The notes beneath the pieces were generated by a model, which searched no databases, was not told where the DNA came from, and saw nothing but the letters and a program-made list of their open reading frames with translations. The position numbers were made by a program, and so were the translations under genes. Source: Deltaproteobacteria bacterium (GTDB lineage Bacteria; Desulfobacterota; Desulfarculia; Adiutricales; Adiutricaceae). From it: a DNA stretch of 8,380 bases. This document shows positions 1-6,130 of the stretch, one piece after another. The stretch covers positions 1 through 8,380 of the forward strand of contig JAITJT010000099.1 of assembly GCA_031278795.1 (NCBI GenBank). Direction: 5' to 3'. How positions within the stretch are numbered: the stretch's first letter is position 1; each line of letters opens with the position of its first letter.

Positions 1-157
1 TACTTCCGGCAAATTCGGCAAAACAGTTTTTACGTTTTTGTCCAAAATCTATGGGGTTCTCGTTTGTTAGCGCCATCTTTTCACCCTTCGAGGCAAAACA
101 TTCAAAATCTTCAAGACTAGCCTGTAAATGCCTCCAAGTTTCTGTACTCTGGGGCAT
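1..157 (-). CDS. Hypothetical protein, 5' end of a gene running off the left edge
   Basis: An open minus-strand frame enters from the left edge. It can begin at the ATG at 157-155 (MPQSTETWRH...) or at an internal ATG at 76-74 (MALTNENPIDFG...). The second start has the better ribosome-binding site, AAGGG seven bases upstream; the first has none. An in-frame TAA lies about 20 bases above the first ATG, so the frame is bounded. The visible residues are polar and charged, with no signal peptide, membrane segment or motif I recognise. It lies about 117 bp downstream of the AT-rich orphan gene on the same strand and could share its transcript. Too little is visible to name a function, and the frame may be chance. 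Confidence 0.4.
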   Translation of the reverse strand, partial: MPQSTETWRHLQASLEDFECFASKGEKMALTNENPIDFGQKRKNCFAEFAGS

Positions 158-274
158 AATCAACGTTATCTGCGTTCCTTACTCTAGATCCTTCCTCTAT
201 GACCTCCGACGATATCACCTACATCACCACAAAGAAAAATGATTTTTCCCCCTCTCTGGAACTTAGGAGTTGGT

Positions 275-1132
275 TTACGGATTTTTACAAAAATAGTGTA
301 GGAAAAAGCTAGGCAAATCCAGCCCAAGCGCCCTGGCCATACTAAAAAAATCTACAGTTCTTGGTTTCTCACACCCTTCTCCTAATGCAATTGGATAAAT
401 TTCCAGATTGAATCTAAAACCATAAGAAAAAATAGAATTTTTTACAGATGGCATATTATCATAGGCTTGTGGCGATGTTATTTCGCCAGATTTAATTCTA
501 GGTATGTTTGAATGAAAACATTCTTCTGCCGCAGAAGCTATAACTCTAACATAGTTTGGATATAACCAAATCAACTTATCATTGTGGTCCGTAATATACA
601 GATCACTATGATCTATTCTGCACTTATCGGAAACTTTTCGTAAAACAAATATCAGTCTATCACATTCAGTCATTAAATCGTTTTTGTCTGTAAGTGAAGA
701 TCCGATAGTTGGCACCCCATCCATACACAATACTACGCTATTGTCTTTAGACATTTTAACATATAGGTAGTAAGCGTATTCTATGTCTATGGTTTGCTTT
801 AGGTTGTTAGATCCTAAATCTACTAACCAGTGCAATCCATCAAATGGAATTGCTATATTGAATCCTGGGTAATAAATCGTCTTCTTTCCTGTCTGCACAT
901 GAAAATTCATAAGCTTGCAGTATTTATCTAAATAAAAGTTATAATATAATGACTGCTCGGTATCTGTTTTGATTTCGTAACTCTCACGCACTACAGCGCG
1001 TAATCTTCCTTTGGAATAATCCATAAAAAGCTTAGTTTGTACCCTAGACATACTCTCTCCAGTAGAGGTCAGAAGTTTAGCGGTAGTAGGGTTAGGAATG
1101 ATTATGTCTCGTTCATTTGTTAGCTGTATCAT
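275..1132 (-). CDS. AT-rich orphan protein, 285 aa, function unknown
   Basis: A complete frame beginning at an ATG preceded by GAGGA six bases upstream, a good ribosome-binding site. I do not recognise the family. The protein has no signal peptide or membrane helix and looks soluble and globular. It is rich in Tyr, Asp, Asn and Lys in the first two thirds (for example the YYNFYLDKY run near residues 63-71) and has an aromatic C-terminus (LPSFFLHYF). Cysteines are scattered and form no metal-binding pattern. Its GC content, roughly 37 percent, is far below the roughly 55-60 percent of the PrmA and HAD genes, which suggests acquisition by transfer or a fast-evolving accessory gene. Residues 7-24 (E-x3-I-I-x-N-P-x4-L-L-x-S) match a broken frame immediately upstream, so it appears to belong to a small local family. 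Real gene likely; function open. Confidence 0.75.
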   Translation of the reverse strand: MIQLTNERDIIIPNPTTAKLLTSTGESMSRVQTKLFMDYSKGRLRAVVRESYEIKTDTEQSLYYNFYLDKYCKLMNFHVQTGKKTIYYPGFNIAIPFDGLHWLVDLGSNNLKQTIDIEYAYYLYVKMSKDNSVVLCMDGVPTIGSSLTDKNDLMTECDRLIFVLRKVSDKCRIDHSDLYITDHNDKLIWLYPNYVRVIASAAEECFHSNIPRIKSGEITSPQAYDNMPSVKNSIFSYGFRFNLEIYPIALGEGCEKPRTVDFFSMARALGLDLPSFFLHYFCKNP

Positions 1133-1191
1133 GTTATATCCTCGTGAACAAATAATCCATCCAAGCCACTCTATGTACGGGGAGCGATTTT

Positions 1192-1314
1192 CTATAAAGA
1201 TGAGATCAAAAGCTCACCCATGGCAGGGTTTCGGATGATGTTGTACTCTTCAGCTTTAGTATCAACAATGATACTACTAGCACTTTGTTGGAAAAAGTTA
1301 AGCTTTCTTAAAAA
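1192..1314 (-). pseudogene. Broken fragment related to the N-terminus of the downstream 285-aa orphan
   Basis: A 40-codon minus-strand frame between a TGA (1317-1315) and a TAG (1194-1192). Its last 20 residues, AEEYNIIRNPAMGELLISSL, align without gaps to residues 6-25 of the 285-aa protein. Shared residues are E, I, I, N, P, L, L and S, in the same order and spacing. After the TAG, another frame (down to about 1134) reads RV...MDY, resembling RVQTKLFMDY in the intact protein, as if a frameshift had occurred. No start codon with a ribosome-binding site is present. I read it as the remnant of a tandem paralogue; a short chance similarity cannot be fully excluded. Confidence 0.45.
1257..1276. 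other. 20-bp palindrome, 8-bp arms
   Basis: Perfect arms TAGTATCA and TGATACTA around ACAA. It lies inside the broken paralogue fragment, about 130 bp upstream of the 285-aa gene, so it could be an operator or RNA hairpin for that gene. An 8-bp-arm palindrome with a short loop is expected about once by chance in a window this size. Confidence 0.25.
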
Positions 1315-1830
1315 TCACATAATGCTTAGATCCCTCTGAAGATTAATTGCTTAGCCTTAAAATCTTAATTGCGATTATCTAAGATACCCAATTTACACGT
1401 TCAGACCGGCATCCAAAGTACATATAGTCATTTTTTTTCAAAAATCAAGAGGAGATCATGATATTTAAAAAAAAATTTGTTGATCGTTTTTTATAACTTT
1501 TTGCAAAAATTAATTTCTTAATTGCTCAGCTGGGTAACAGTTTCCCCTGGTTTTATTCATCATTTGATTAGACCTTATTCTGCTTAAGCGTCAGTTGATT
1601 AACACTTTCCCCAGTTTCATTCATCATTTGCCTAAAACCTTGCTAAGCTCTGCGCCTTTGGGTAGAACTTTCCCGCGATTCATTTGGTTACAGCTATATC
1701 TTAAACAAATACCGCGGCTGTTAAACTAATACAGCTAACCATAGCGTATTAAAAAAAGTCAATACGGACCTAAGGGAAGCACGCCCTAAATGTTTCTATT
1801 ACAAATGTCGTATATTTTCGACTAAATTCG
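1315..1830. other. AT-rich gap without a convincing gene
   Basis: This stretch separates the orphan-gene block from the PrmA gene. It holds A/T homopolymer runs (about 1430-1515), a 12-codon plus-strand frame at 1458-1496 behind AGGAG, the degenerate repeat at 1526-1690, and a 6-bp inverted repeat CGTATT/AATACG around an A7 run near 1744-1765. No standard intrinsic terminator is evident after the PrmA gene: the nearest hairpin has only about 4-5 bp, and the T-run lies in a loop rather than after a stem. Confidence 0.6.
1526..1690. repeat. Three-copy degenerate tandem repeat, ~64-bp period
   Basis: Copy 1 starts at 1526 and copy 2 at 1591. Over about 40 bp both share TCAG-x-TG, TAACA-x-TTTCCCC and ATTCATCATTTG. 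A more diverged copy 3 begins near 1657 (TTGGGTAGAACTTTCCC, then ATTCATTTG). On the minus strand each unit begins ATGAAT and is followed by a G-rich GGGAAA block. Short readings such as MMNETGESVNQL and, after removing one base, MMNKTGETVTQL suggest a decayed repeat protein. A non-coding regulatory repeat is the alternative. Confidence 0.5.
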
Positions 1831-2718
1831 TTAATTCATCTCCAAGAGCCAGCTTGACCAGCGATCGTCCCGGTCGTTATCTAGGACCTTCACTCTATAG
1901 GCACTTTCTAGCCTTTGAATCAAAACGCTTGCCTCATCCGGAAGAACCCCGGAGATGACTAGGTATTTCCTCTTGGAAAAAGCCCCTTTTTCCAGCAAAT
2001 CCAGATGCACAAACATGGGGATATTGGCGATTAAGAGCTCCGCCGGGTGGGAGGCGTAGTCCGCGGCTTCGCCGTAGACAAATGTCACTCTGTCCTCAAG
2101 ATTGTTTTGTTTGAGGTTGATTTGGGCAATATCCACAGCCAGGTGGCTGTAGTCAACTCCCAGCACGTCTCTTGCCCCCAGCCGGGCGGCGGCCAGGGCG
2201 AGCACCCCGGTACCGGTTCCTAGGTCCAAGACCCCTTGTGGTAGCTTTTGGTTCTTAGGGGAGTAGATGCGCAGCAAAAAATTGAGGCAGGCCTTGGTGG
2301 TGGTGTGGCCTCCGTAGCCAAAGGCGAGTCCTGGATCCAAGGTGATGGGTGGAAGATCTCTTACGTAGCCGTAGGGCCTAAAAGCGTCTTTGTCCTGGCT
2401 CCCTTGTGAAACGAGGGCCTCACCCGGGGCGTGAATCGTTAGTGGACCCATGACTATGGGGGCGGCGCTGGCGCCGTCCTGCCACTCGTCATAGCGGAGA
2501 AGGTGGGTTTCCATTAGGCTTAGCCTTGGATTTGACCTTAGTAGCCTCTCGATATTAACCGGGCCTTCACAGAAGAGGAAGGCGAAATCAGACTCAAAGT
2601 GGCAGCCCAGAAGCTTGGGGCCCAGGAGCTTCCTCAAATCGTCAGGATTAAGCTTTTCTCGGCACTCGGAATCTTGAATGCGTATCTCGTAGATGGTTAA
2701 GAGGGTGTCAGGACGCAT
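1831..2718 (-). CDS. prmA: PrmA-type protein methyltransferase (ribosomal protein L11 methyltransferase family)
   Basis: A class I SAM-dependent methyltransferase of 295 residues, the usual PrmA length. PrmA enzymes trimethylate amino groups of ribosomal protein L11 in the cytoplasm. Visible marks: an N-terminal ~90-residue domain of the PrmA kind; PGLAFGYGGHTTTKACL at residues 129-145, matching the family's PGxAFGTGxHxTT signature with Tyr for the usual Thr; SAM motif I DLGTGTGVLA at 165-174; the ribose-binding acidic residue D189 in GVDYS; and ANIPMF at 231-236 at the catalytic-loop position where PrmA usually has NIL. SGVLPDEA near 256-263 and a WSSW C-terminus also fit. The ATG start lies 21 bp after the HAD gene stop and has no clear Shine-Dalgarno sequence, so translation is probably coupled. 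The substituted residues leave open a substrate other than L11. Confidence 0.85.
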   Translation of the reverse strand: MRPDTLLTIYEIRIQDSECREKLNPDDLRKLLGPKLLGCHFESDFAFLFCEGPVNIERLLRSNPRLSLMETHLLRYDEWQDGASAAPIVMGPLTIHAPGEALVSQGSQDKDAFRPYGYVRDLPPITLDPGLAFGYGGHTTTKACLNFLLRIYSPKNQKLPQGVLDLGTGTGVLALAAARLGARDVLGVDYSHLAVDIAQINLKQNNLEDRVTFVYGEAADYASHPAELLIANIPMFVHLDLLEKGAFSKRKYLVISGVLPDEASVLIQRLESAYRVKVLDNDRDDRWSSWLLEMN

Positions 2719-2739
2719 GGAGCTTTGAGGGTTTGTGGC

Positions 2740-3630
2740 TTACGAGCTTTTGTGGCTCTTGAGGTAGGAGTCATAGCAGCCAGGTACGAGCTCGTCCAAG
2801 ACATACTTCAGGGGGCCCTCGCCCGCGGGCGGCATGTTCCGGTAGGTCTTAACCATATCTTCCGGGCCCTTGGAGCTTATGTAGCTTGTCCCGGCCCAGT
2901 TTAAGAGATCGGTATCGTTGTAATCGTTTCCCAGGGCCACGCAATCCTTGGGGGAAATATTTAGGTGCTTGGCGAGCCTAGCCGCGGCCTGGCCCTTGGA
3001 GATGCCCGGGGGATACACCTCCAACCACAAGGTACCGTCCCCGTAAGGGGAGCTGGTGAAGACAAAGGATATCCAGGGCATGGCCTTTTTGAAGACCTCG
3101 GCCTTTTTCCTCATGAGAGAGGGCTCGGCGATGAGTAACACCTGGCCCAGGGCGAATTCCATCTCGCCCCTCCAGGGAGTGGGCTCCCGGTCGTCTTGGT
3201 TGATCATGGCCGTAAATGATGGTGGGGTCTCAAAGGTTTCCGGGAGCTTGTAGTAAAAGGCGTGGCCCATGGGAGGGGGAAAGCAGAAGGTGAAGCCAAT
3301 GTTTAGATCGATTGCGGTCTTAACCGCCAGCAAGCTGTCCTCCTGGGTGAAGGAATGGCTCTCCAAGATACTCTCGTGGCCATCTTTTCCAAATTTTGAT
3401 ATGGCGAGCCCGGCGCTGGAGATGAGGTAGTCTATGTGAAGACCCTTTTCCCAGTCCCTCTCAAAGGTTCTAATGCTTCTACCGGTGTCCACCACCCTCA
3501 AGCATCCAGCTGCCCCTATGGCATCGAGAGCGATTAGATCCTCCCTGGAAACCTGGCCTTCCAGGGGTTTCAAGGTGCCGTCAAAATCCGTGAACCAAAG
3601 CTTAGGCATTTTTAATTTTTCATTGCGCAT
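2740..3630 (-). CDS. HAD-superfamily phosphatase (Cof / type IIB-like)
   Basis: A 296-residue haloacid-dehalogenase phosphohydrolase with all four motifs: DFDGT at 15-19 (nucleophile D15, acid/base D17), the motif II Thr in DTGR at 48-51, the motif III Lys in SKGQA (K212), and the Mg-binding GNDYNDTD at 234-241. The long insert between motifs II and III fits a type IIB cap, as in Cof-like sugar phosphatases, sucrose-phosphate phosphatase and mannosyl-3-phosphoglycerate phosphatase. The substrate cannot be told from sequence alone. The first ATG has a weak GGGTG site; an alternative ATG seven codons on (MPKLWFTDF) is closer to the usual distance to motif I but has no site of its own. It is the first gene of a two-gene unit with prmA, 21 bp apart. 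A TTGACA hexamer lies near 3750 upstream, without a convincing -10 partner. Confidence 0.85.
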   Translation of the reverse strand: MRNEKLKMPKLWFTDFDGTLKPLEGQVSREDLIALDAIGAAGCLRVVDTGRSIRTFERDWEKGLHIDYLISSAGLAISKFGKDGHESILESHSFTQEDSLLAVKTAIDLNIGFTFCFPPPMGHAFYYKLPETFETPPSFTAMINQDDREPTPWRGEMEFALGQVLLIAEPSLMRKKAEVFKKAMPWISFVFTSSPYGDGTLWLEVYPPGISKGQAAARLAKHLNISPKDCVALGNDYNDTDLLNWAGTSYISSKGPEDMVKTYRNMPPAGEGPLKYVLDELVPGCYDSYLKSHKSS

Positions 3631-3857
3631 TTTGTGTCACCCAAAACTGCCTTTGTGTATTTAGCTGTTACGCCTCATTTAGCTCCCTGTAAAGAAGAGA
3701 GGTCTCACTCAAATATAGCACAAGTAAAGCGTATCAAGCTTTTCGTATTGTCAAAAAATTCTCTTAACCTCTAACGCACTCTTCTCCACTTGTAAAGTAT
3801 GTTTAGCATTAGTGAACTTATAGATAGTACGCGAATTTTCTCTGATGTAAAATAAAT

Positions 3858-3934
3858 GCCTCTCCAGAGCTAAAAAAAGCCTCTCCCACAGCTAAAAAAG
3901 AAACTATTAGCCTTAGCCTTAGCCTTCCAAGGCT
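3858..3934. repeat. Short direct repeats: 21-bp pair, TTAGCC triplet, small hairpin
   Basis: Two 21-bp units beginning GCCTCTCC and ending AGCTAAAAAA start at 3858 and 3879. They are followed by three TTAGCC hexamers at 3907-3924, then a weak hairpin AGCCT/AGGCT (3921-3934) with T5 after it on the plus strand. Similar AGCC-loop-GGCT-plus-T text recurs near 6263-6280. No plus-strand gene ends here, so terminator function is doubtful. The rest of the gap 3631-3970 shows nothing else I can support. Confidence 0.4.
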
Positions 3935-3960
3935 TTTTCCGAAAAAATCTCCCCTTAATA

Positions 3961-4002
3961 AAACAAAACCCCGCACCCGGAGTTATTTAGTACCGGGGCG
4001 GG
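3961..4002 (-). terminator. Intrinsic terminator of the small Cys-rich gene
   Basis: A GC-rich stem pairs 3970-3980 with 3993-4002: ten base pairs, one bulged A at 3975, and a 12-nt loop. On the minus strand it is followed by a T-rich tail (TTTTGTTTTATT). It lies about 220 bp beyond the stop of the 74-codon gene, the only minus-strand gene ending nearby. The 220-bp 3' segment between them holds no convincing gene. Confidence 0.7.
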
Positions 4003-4221
4003 TCTGGAAAGGCTTAGCTAGATGACTCCATCATCCTGATTTTAAATGCAAGACGCTTACATACTCGAATCTTTTTGTTGATGAGGGAGGGGTTTGAGGA
4101 GGCCCCTTGAGGCTCAACAGCTTAAGAGAGTTTGTTATCGCGAAGTTTCAACTAACACCGAATGTTCACGGGAAACTCAGAAGGAAGGTTGAGGTGCCTG
4201 AAAAGCTTCCCTGGAATCGCG

Positions 4222-4446
4222 CTAGAACTGCGCTAGGGCATCCTCAGCCGCCATATCCGCGGCCAACTGTTGCTTCTCACCGAAAACCTCTTCACGCCTT
4301 AGTTGGCAGATGAGCTCATTGCGGTGGGCGCACACGGTGGATGATTCCCTGTTGGTCTCGTACCAGCAGCAGTGTTCTGCGACCTTGCAGATGGGATTGG
4401 AGTTGTTGCCTTGAGTTTTGTTGCTTATGAGTAAGTCTTTAGCCAT
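4222..4446 (-). CDS. Small Cys-rich protein, 74 aa, under sigma-54 control
   Basis: I do not recognise the family. The ATG at 4446 is preceded by AAGGAAGG seven bases upstream, a strong ribosome-binding site, and the gene has its own promoter and terminator, so it is very probably real. The five cysteines sit in the first two thirds: C20, C26-C27, C39 and C47, with H25 and H41 next to them, as in C-x5-CC-x11-C-x7-C. That spacing suggests binding of a metal or an iron-sulfur cluster, or disulfides; this is inference. The C-terminal 25 residues are Glu/Ala/Gln-rich and look like a free amphipathic helix. There is no signal peptide or membrane segment, so it is probably cytoplasmic. Its transcript begins just beyond the end of the transglycosylase gene, so it is a separate unit. 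Likely an accessory or stress-response protein; its partner is unknown. Confidence 0.75.
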   Translation of the reverse strand: MAKDLLISNKTQGNNSNPICKVAEHCCWYETNRESSTVCAHRNELICQLRREEVFGEKQQLAADMAAEDALAQF

Positions 4447-4453
4447 GGTTCAC

Positions 4454-4474
4454 CTTCCTTTTGGAGCAAGGAAG
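4454..4474 (-). promoter_or_regulatory. Hairpin sequestering the ribosome-binding site of the Cys-rich gene
   Basis: In the mRNA, CTTCCTT (4474-4468) can pair perfectly with AAGGAAG (4460-4454) across the 7-nt loop GCTCCAA. The right arm is the Shine-Dalgarno sequence of the 74-codon gene, so the folded form would block ribosome loading. This is the classic layout of an RNA thermosensor, a protein-repressed leader or an anti-sense-controlled leader; which one applies cannot be told. Seven A/G-C/T pairs make only a moderately stable stem. Confidence 0.5.
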
Positions 4475-4494
4475 TGCTATGTGTCGTCAAAATA

Positions 4495-4504
4495 CCATAT
4501 ATGG
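4495..4504. other. 10-bp palindrome CCATATATGG in the leader
   Basis: A perfect self-complementary decamer lies about 50 bp upstream of the start codon, between the two leader hairpins of the Cys-rich gene. It could be a DNA-binding site or a dimerisation point of the RNA. A decamer palindrome is common by chance. Confidence 0.2.
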
Positions 4505-4520
4505 AATCTTTGACGGTTAA

Positions 4521-4546
4521 CAAGCGTTGAAAAATTTCATCGCTTG
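4521..4546 (-). promoter_or_regulatory. Leader stem-loop of the Cys-rich gene
   Basis: The leader RNA reads CAAGCG-A-TGAA-ATTT-TTCA-A-CGCTTG. It forms a 6-bp stem, an A/A mismatch, a 4-bp stem and a tetraloop. No T-run follows, so it is not a terminator. It lies about 50 nt after the predicted transcription start and may protect the 5' end or act in control together with the hairpin over the ribosome-binding site. Confidence 0.5.
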
Positions 4547-4609
4547 GGCTGCCTTTGGGTCCCTGGGATAGGGGATTTACCTTAAAAGGCCAGCTCTGCC
4601 AATAATATA

Positions 4610-4625
4610 TGCAAAAAAAGTGCCA
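4610..4625 (-). promoter_or_regulatory. Sigma-54 promoter of the small Cys-rich gene
   Basis: The minus strand reads TGGCAC-TTTTT-TTGCA, an exact match to the sigma-54 (RpoN) core, with the -24 GG and -12 GC ten bases apart. It starts 10 bp beyond the transglycosylase stop codon. The transcription start should lie near 4598, leaving a leader of about 150 nt before the ATG at 4446. Such promoters require an ATP-driven enhancer-binding activator; none is encoded in this window. The T-rich spacer just before the -12 element is typical of strong sites. Confidence 0.85.
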
Positions 4626-4635
4626 GAAGTAGTGG

Positions 4636-5598
4636 TCACACCCCGCTGGGCACACGAAAAATATAGGGGCCGCCCCTGAGAGTGGCCCTAGAGGCCAGGT
4701 GAGGATTTAAGAGCTTGAGAGTCTTGTAGTCGGTTCCATATTGTCTAGCCAGCTCAGGCCAGGTGACGGAGGTGTTGAAGGTCACATTCTCCTGGCGGTA
4801 GGGCTGGGGCTGGTAGAGGCCAGCCGGGGGAGAGTCGTTGAACCCAAAGACCGACGCTCCCTCAAGAACGAGCTTTATGGCCGCTATGCGGTACACATAG
4901 CGTTCTGTTTCTCTGGGAAGATTGAGTTGGTAGTAATCCGAGGCGCGTTGGGAGGACAGGGCTCCGGCTATTCTCGCCTCTCCAGCGTTGTAGGCGGCCA
5001 TGGCCAGGGCCCAGCTGCCGAAACGGGAGTAGAGGGAAGAGAGGTACTTCATGCCAATAGGCAGAAGAAGCTCAGGGAGGTTCCGCTGATCCTCGTCTCT
5101 ATTGACCTTTAGTCCAAAGAGCCTTGCTGTGGAGGGTATGAACTGCCAGAGACCGGCGGCCCCGGCTGGGGAGACGACCTGCGGACGCAGGTCGCTTTCT
5201 GCCACGGCGAGATACTTCAAGTCACCTGGCAGGCCGGCTTGGGCAAGAGAAGATTCTATGAGGGGAAAGAAGCGAAGGGCCCGTCTGCGCCAGAGCTCTA
5301 CCTGCGCTGGATGGTTCACGGCGAATGTGAACTCATAATCCAGCCTCTCTCTGACGGAGGGCAGATTTAGCGGTAATATCTCTCCACAGATGCTCGCGGT
5401 CTCGGGAAGCTGATAGTCTGTATTCCTAGGCCCTGGCTGCCCCAGCGTCTCGCGCGCGAGACCCACCTGGGGTGCGCCTTGTTCCGGGGCGGTACCCAGC
5501 GGGATTACCTCCTTGGTGCAGGAGATAAACATAGCCAGGATAGCCACCGATCCCAAGAGGACCTTCAAGGCTTTGACTTTGTCCAAGAAGTGAGACAT
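4636..5598 (-). CDS. Membrane-bound lytic murein transglycosylase (MltD-like, SLT domain, C-terminal LysM-like region)
   Basis: Cleaves peptidoglycan between MurNAc and GlcNAc to form 1,6-anhydro ends, in the periplasm. I place the start at the ATG at 5598 (320 residues) because it gives a lipoprotein signal: basic N-terminus, hydrophobic LLGSVAILAMF, then FISC with C27 as the lipidated residue. The frame stays open to a TTG at 5811, but the extra residues are not protein-like and would bury the signal. The transglycosylase domain spans about residues 110-225, with catalytic E134 in AESDL, GLWQF at 149-153 and AYNAGEAR at 202-209, all hallmarks of family 1 enzymes. Residues 270-317 (WPELARQYGT...LKLLNPHL...YIFRVP) resemble one LysM repeat, usually a glycan-binding module. 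The ribosome-binding site is weak. It appears to be transcribed alone. Confidence 0.85.
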   Translation of the reverse strand: MSHFLDKVKALKVLLGSVAILAMFISCTKEVIPLGTAPEQGAPQVGLARETLGQPGPRNTDYQLPETASICGEILPLNLPSVRERLDYEFTFAVNHPAQVELWRRRALRFFPLIESSLAQAGLPGDLKYLAVAESDLRPQVVSPAGAAGLWQFIPSTARLFGLKVNRDEDQRNLPELLLPIGMKYLSSLYSRFGSWALAMAAYNAGEARIAGALSSQRASDYYQLNLPRETERYVYRIAAIKLVLEGASVFGFNDSPPAGLYQPQPYRQENVTFNTSVTWPELARQYGTDYKTLKLLNPHLASRATLRGGPYIFRVPSGV

Positions 5599-5850
5599 AT
5601 ACAAACTATCCCCAACGGTATTGGCGTTAGGTTTTTTCCCGTCATTTATTTGGAAGCTGGTGGGAGCTGTAACGAGGGAGAGAGACGCTATCTTAAGAGG
5701 GGCTTTGGGGTCCCCTTTGTCTTTAAGACATATTAAGGAAGGTTGCCACATGAGGGGTGGCGTTTTGGATAAAGTGGCGAGCTTTTGGGGCTCCGTGGAC
5801 AAGCCTTCCAAGTTGCCAAAGGCATTTATCCCTGCGCCGCCCTAAGGGAC

Positions 5851-5868
5851 TATGTCATATTTGACATA
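5851..5868. promoter_or_regulatory. 18-bp palindrome, candidate operator
   Basis: Perfect arms TATGTCA and TGACATA around TATT, about 250 bp upstream of the transglycosylase start, in a region with A/T-rich promoter-like sequence. The TGTCA-N4-TGACA form is typical of dimeric repressors, but the regulator cannot be named. Seven-base arms are expected by chance about once in a window of this length. Confidence 0.3.
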
Positions 5869-6010
5869 AAACAAAAACGGCACAATTCAGATATGATAAG
5901 TTTATTCTCTTCCCCTTGCAAGCATTTTTTTCACACCTGTTTAACTTAAATTTGAGGTAGCCGCCCCACCTTCTCGGTTCATTAAGGAGCCCCCCACTAT
6001 TTTTATCGGC

Positions 6011-6130
6011 ATGAAATCAAGCTTCAAAAATACATTTAATACTTCACAATGCCCGTCAGATCTAGCTAAAACAGACATTGAGGCTGAAATGCGTTGCATG
6101 TCCAGCTATTCGTATAATACCTTAATTTAG
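6011..6130 (+). CDS. Doubtful small ORF, 39 aa
   Basis: A frame starting MKSSFKNTFNTSQ and ending SYNTLI, polar and Ser/Thr/Asn-rich with two cysteines. The only Shine-Dalgarno match, AAGGAG, is about 21 bases above the ATG, too far for normal use; a rare ATT codon nine bases after it would be in frame. The frame is open further upstream to a TAA near 5943. Its stop lies inside the left arm of an inverted repeat. Either a decayed gene end or chance. Confidence 0.22.
   Translation: MKSSFKNTFNTSQCPSDLAKTDIEAEMRCMSSYSYNTLI

Noticed and set aside
51..242. 63-codon plus-strand frame
   Set aside because: No ribosome-binding site, low-complexity His/Lys end, and antisense to a more plausible minus-strand frame.
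1526..1690. CRISPR array
   Set aside because: Only three strongly diverged units, repeat blocks too long and inexact, no constant repeat with unique spacers and no cas genes.
3907..3924. TTAGCC triplet as a telomere-like or origin repeat
   Set aside because: Three hexamers only, inside other short repeats, with no replication genes or DnaA boxes recognised nearby.
4107..4313. 68-codon plus-strand frame with a TTG start behind GGAGG
   Set aside because: Its Pro/Arg/His-rich second half is antisense to the well-supported Cys-rich gene; the start spacing is short and there is no promoter.
4425..4655. 76-codon minus-strand frame between the transglycosylase and the Cys-rich gene
   Set aside because: It covers the sigma-54 promoter and leader hairpins, overlaps both neighbouring genes in another frame, and has no ribosome-binding site.
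4741..5112. 123-codon plus-strand frame
   Set aside because: Antisense to the conserved catalytic and C-terminal parts of the transglycosylase; Gly/Arg/Val-rich composition is typical of a shadow frame.
5599..5811. N-terminal extension of the transglycosylase to a TTG start
   Set aside because: The added 71 residues are not protein-like, and the extension would place the lipoprotein signal inside the protein.
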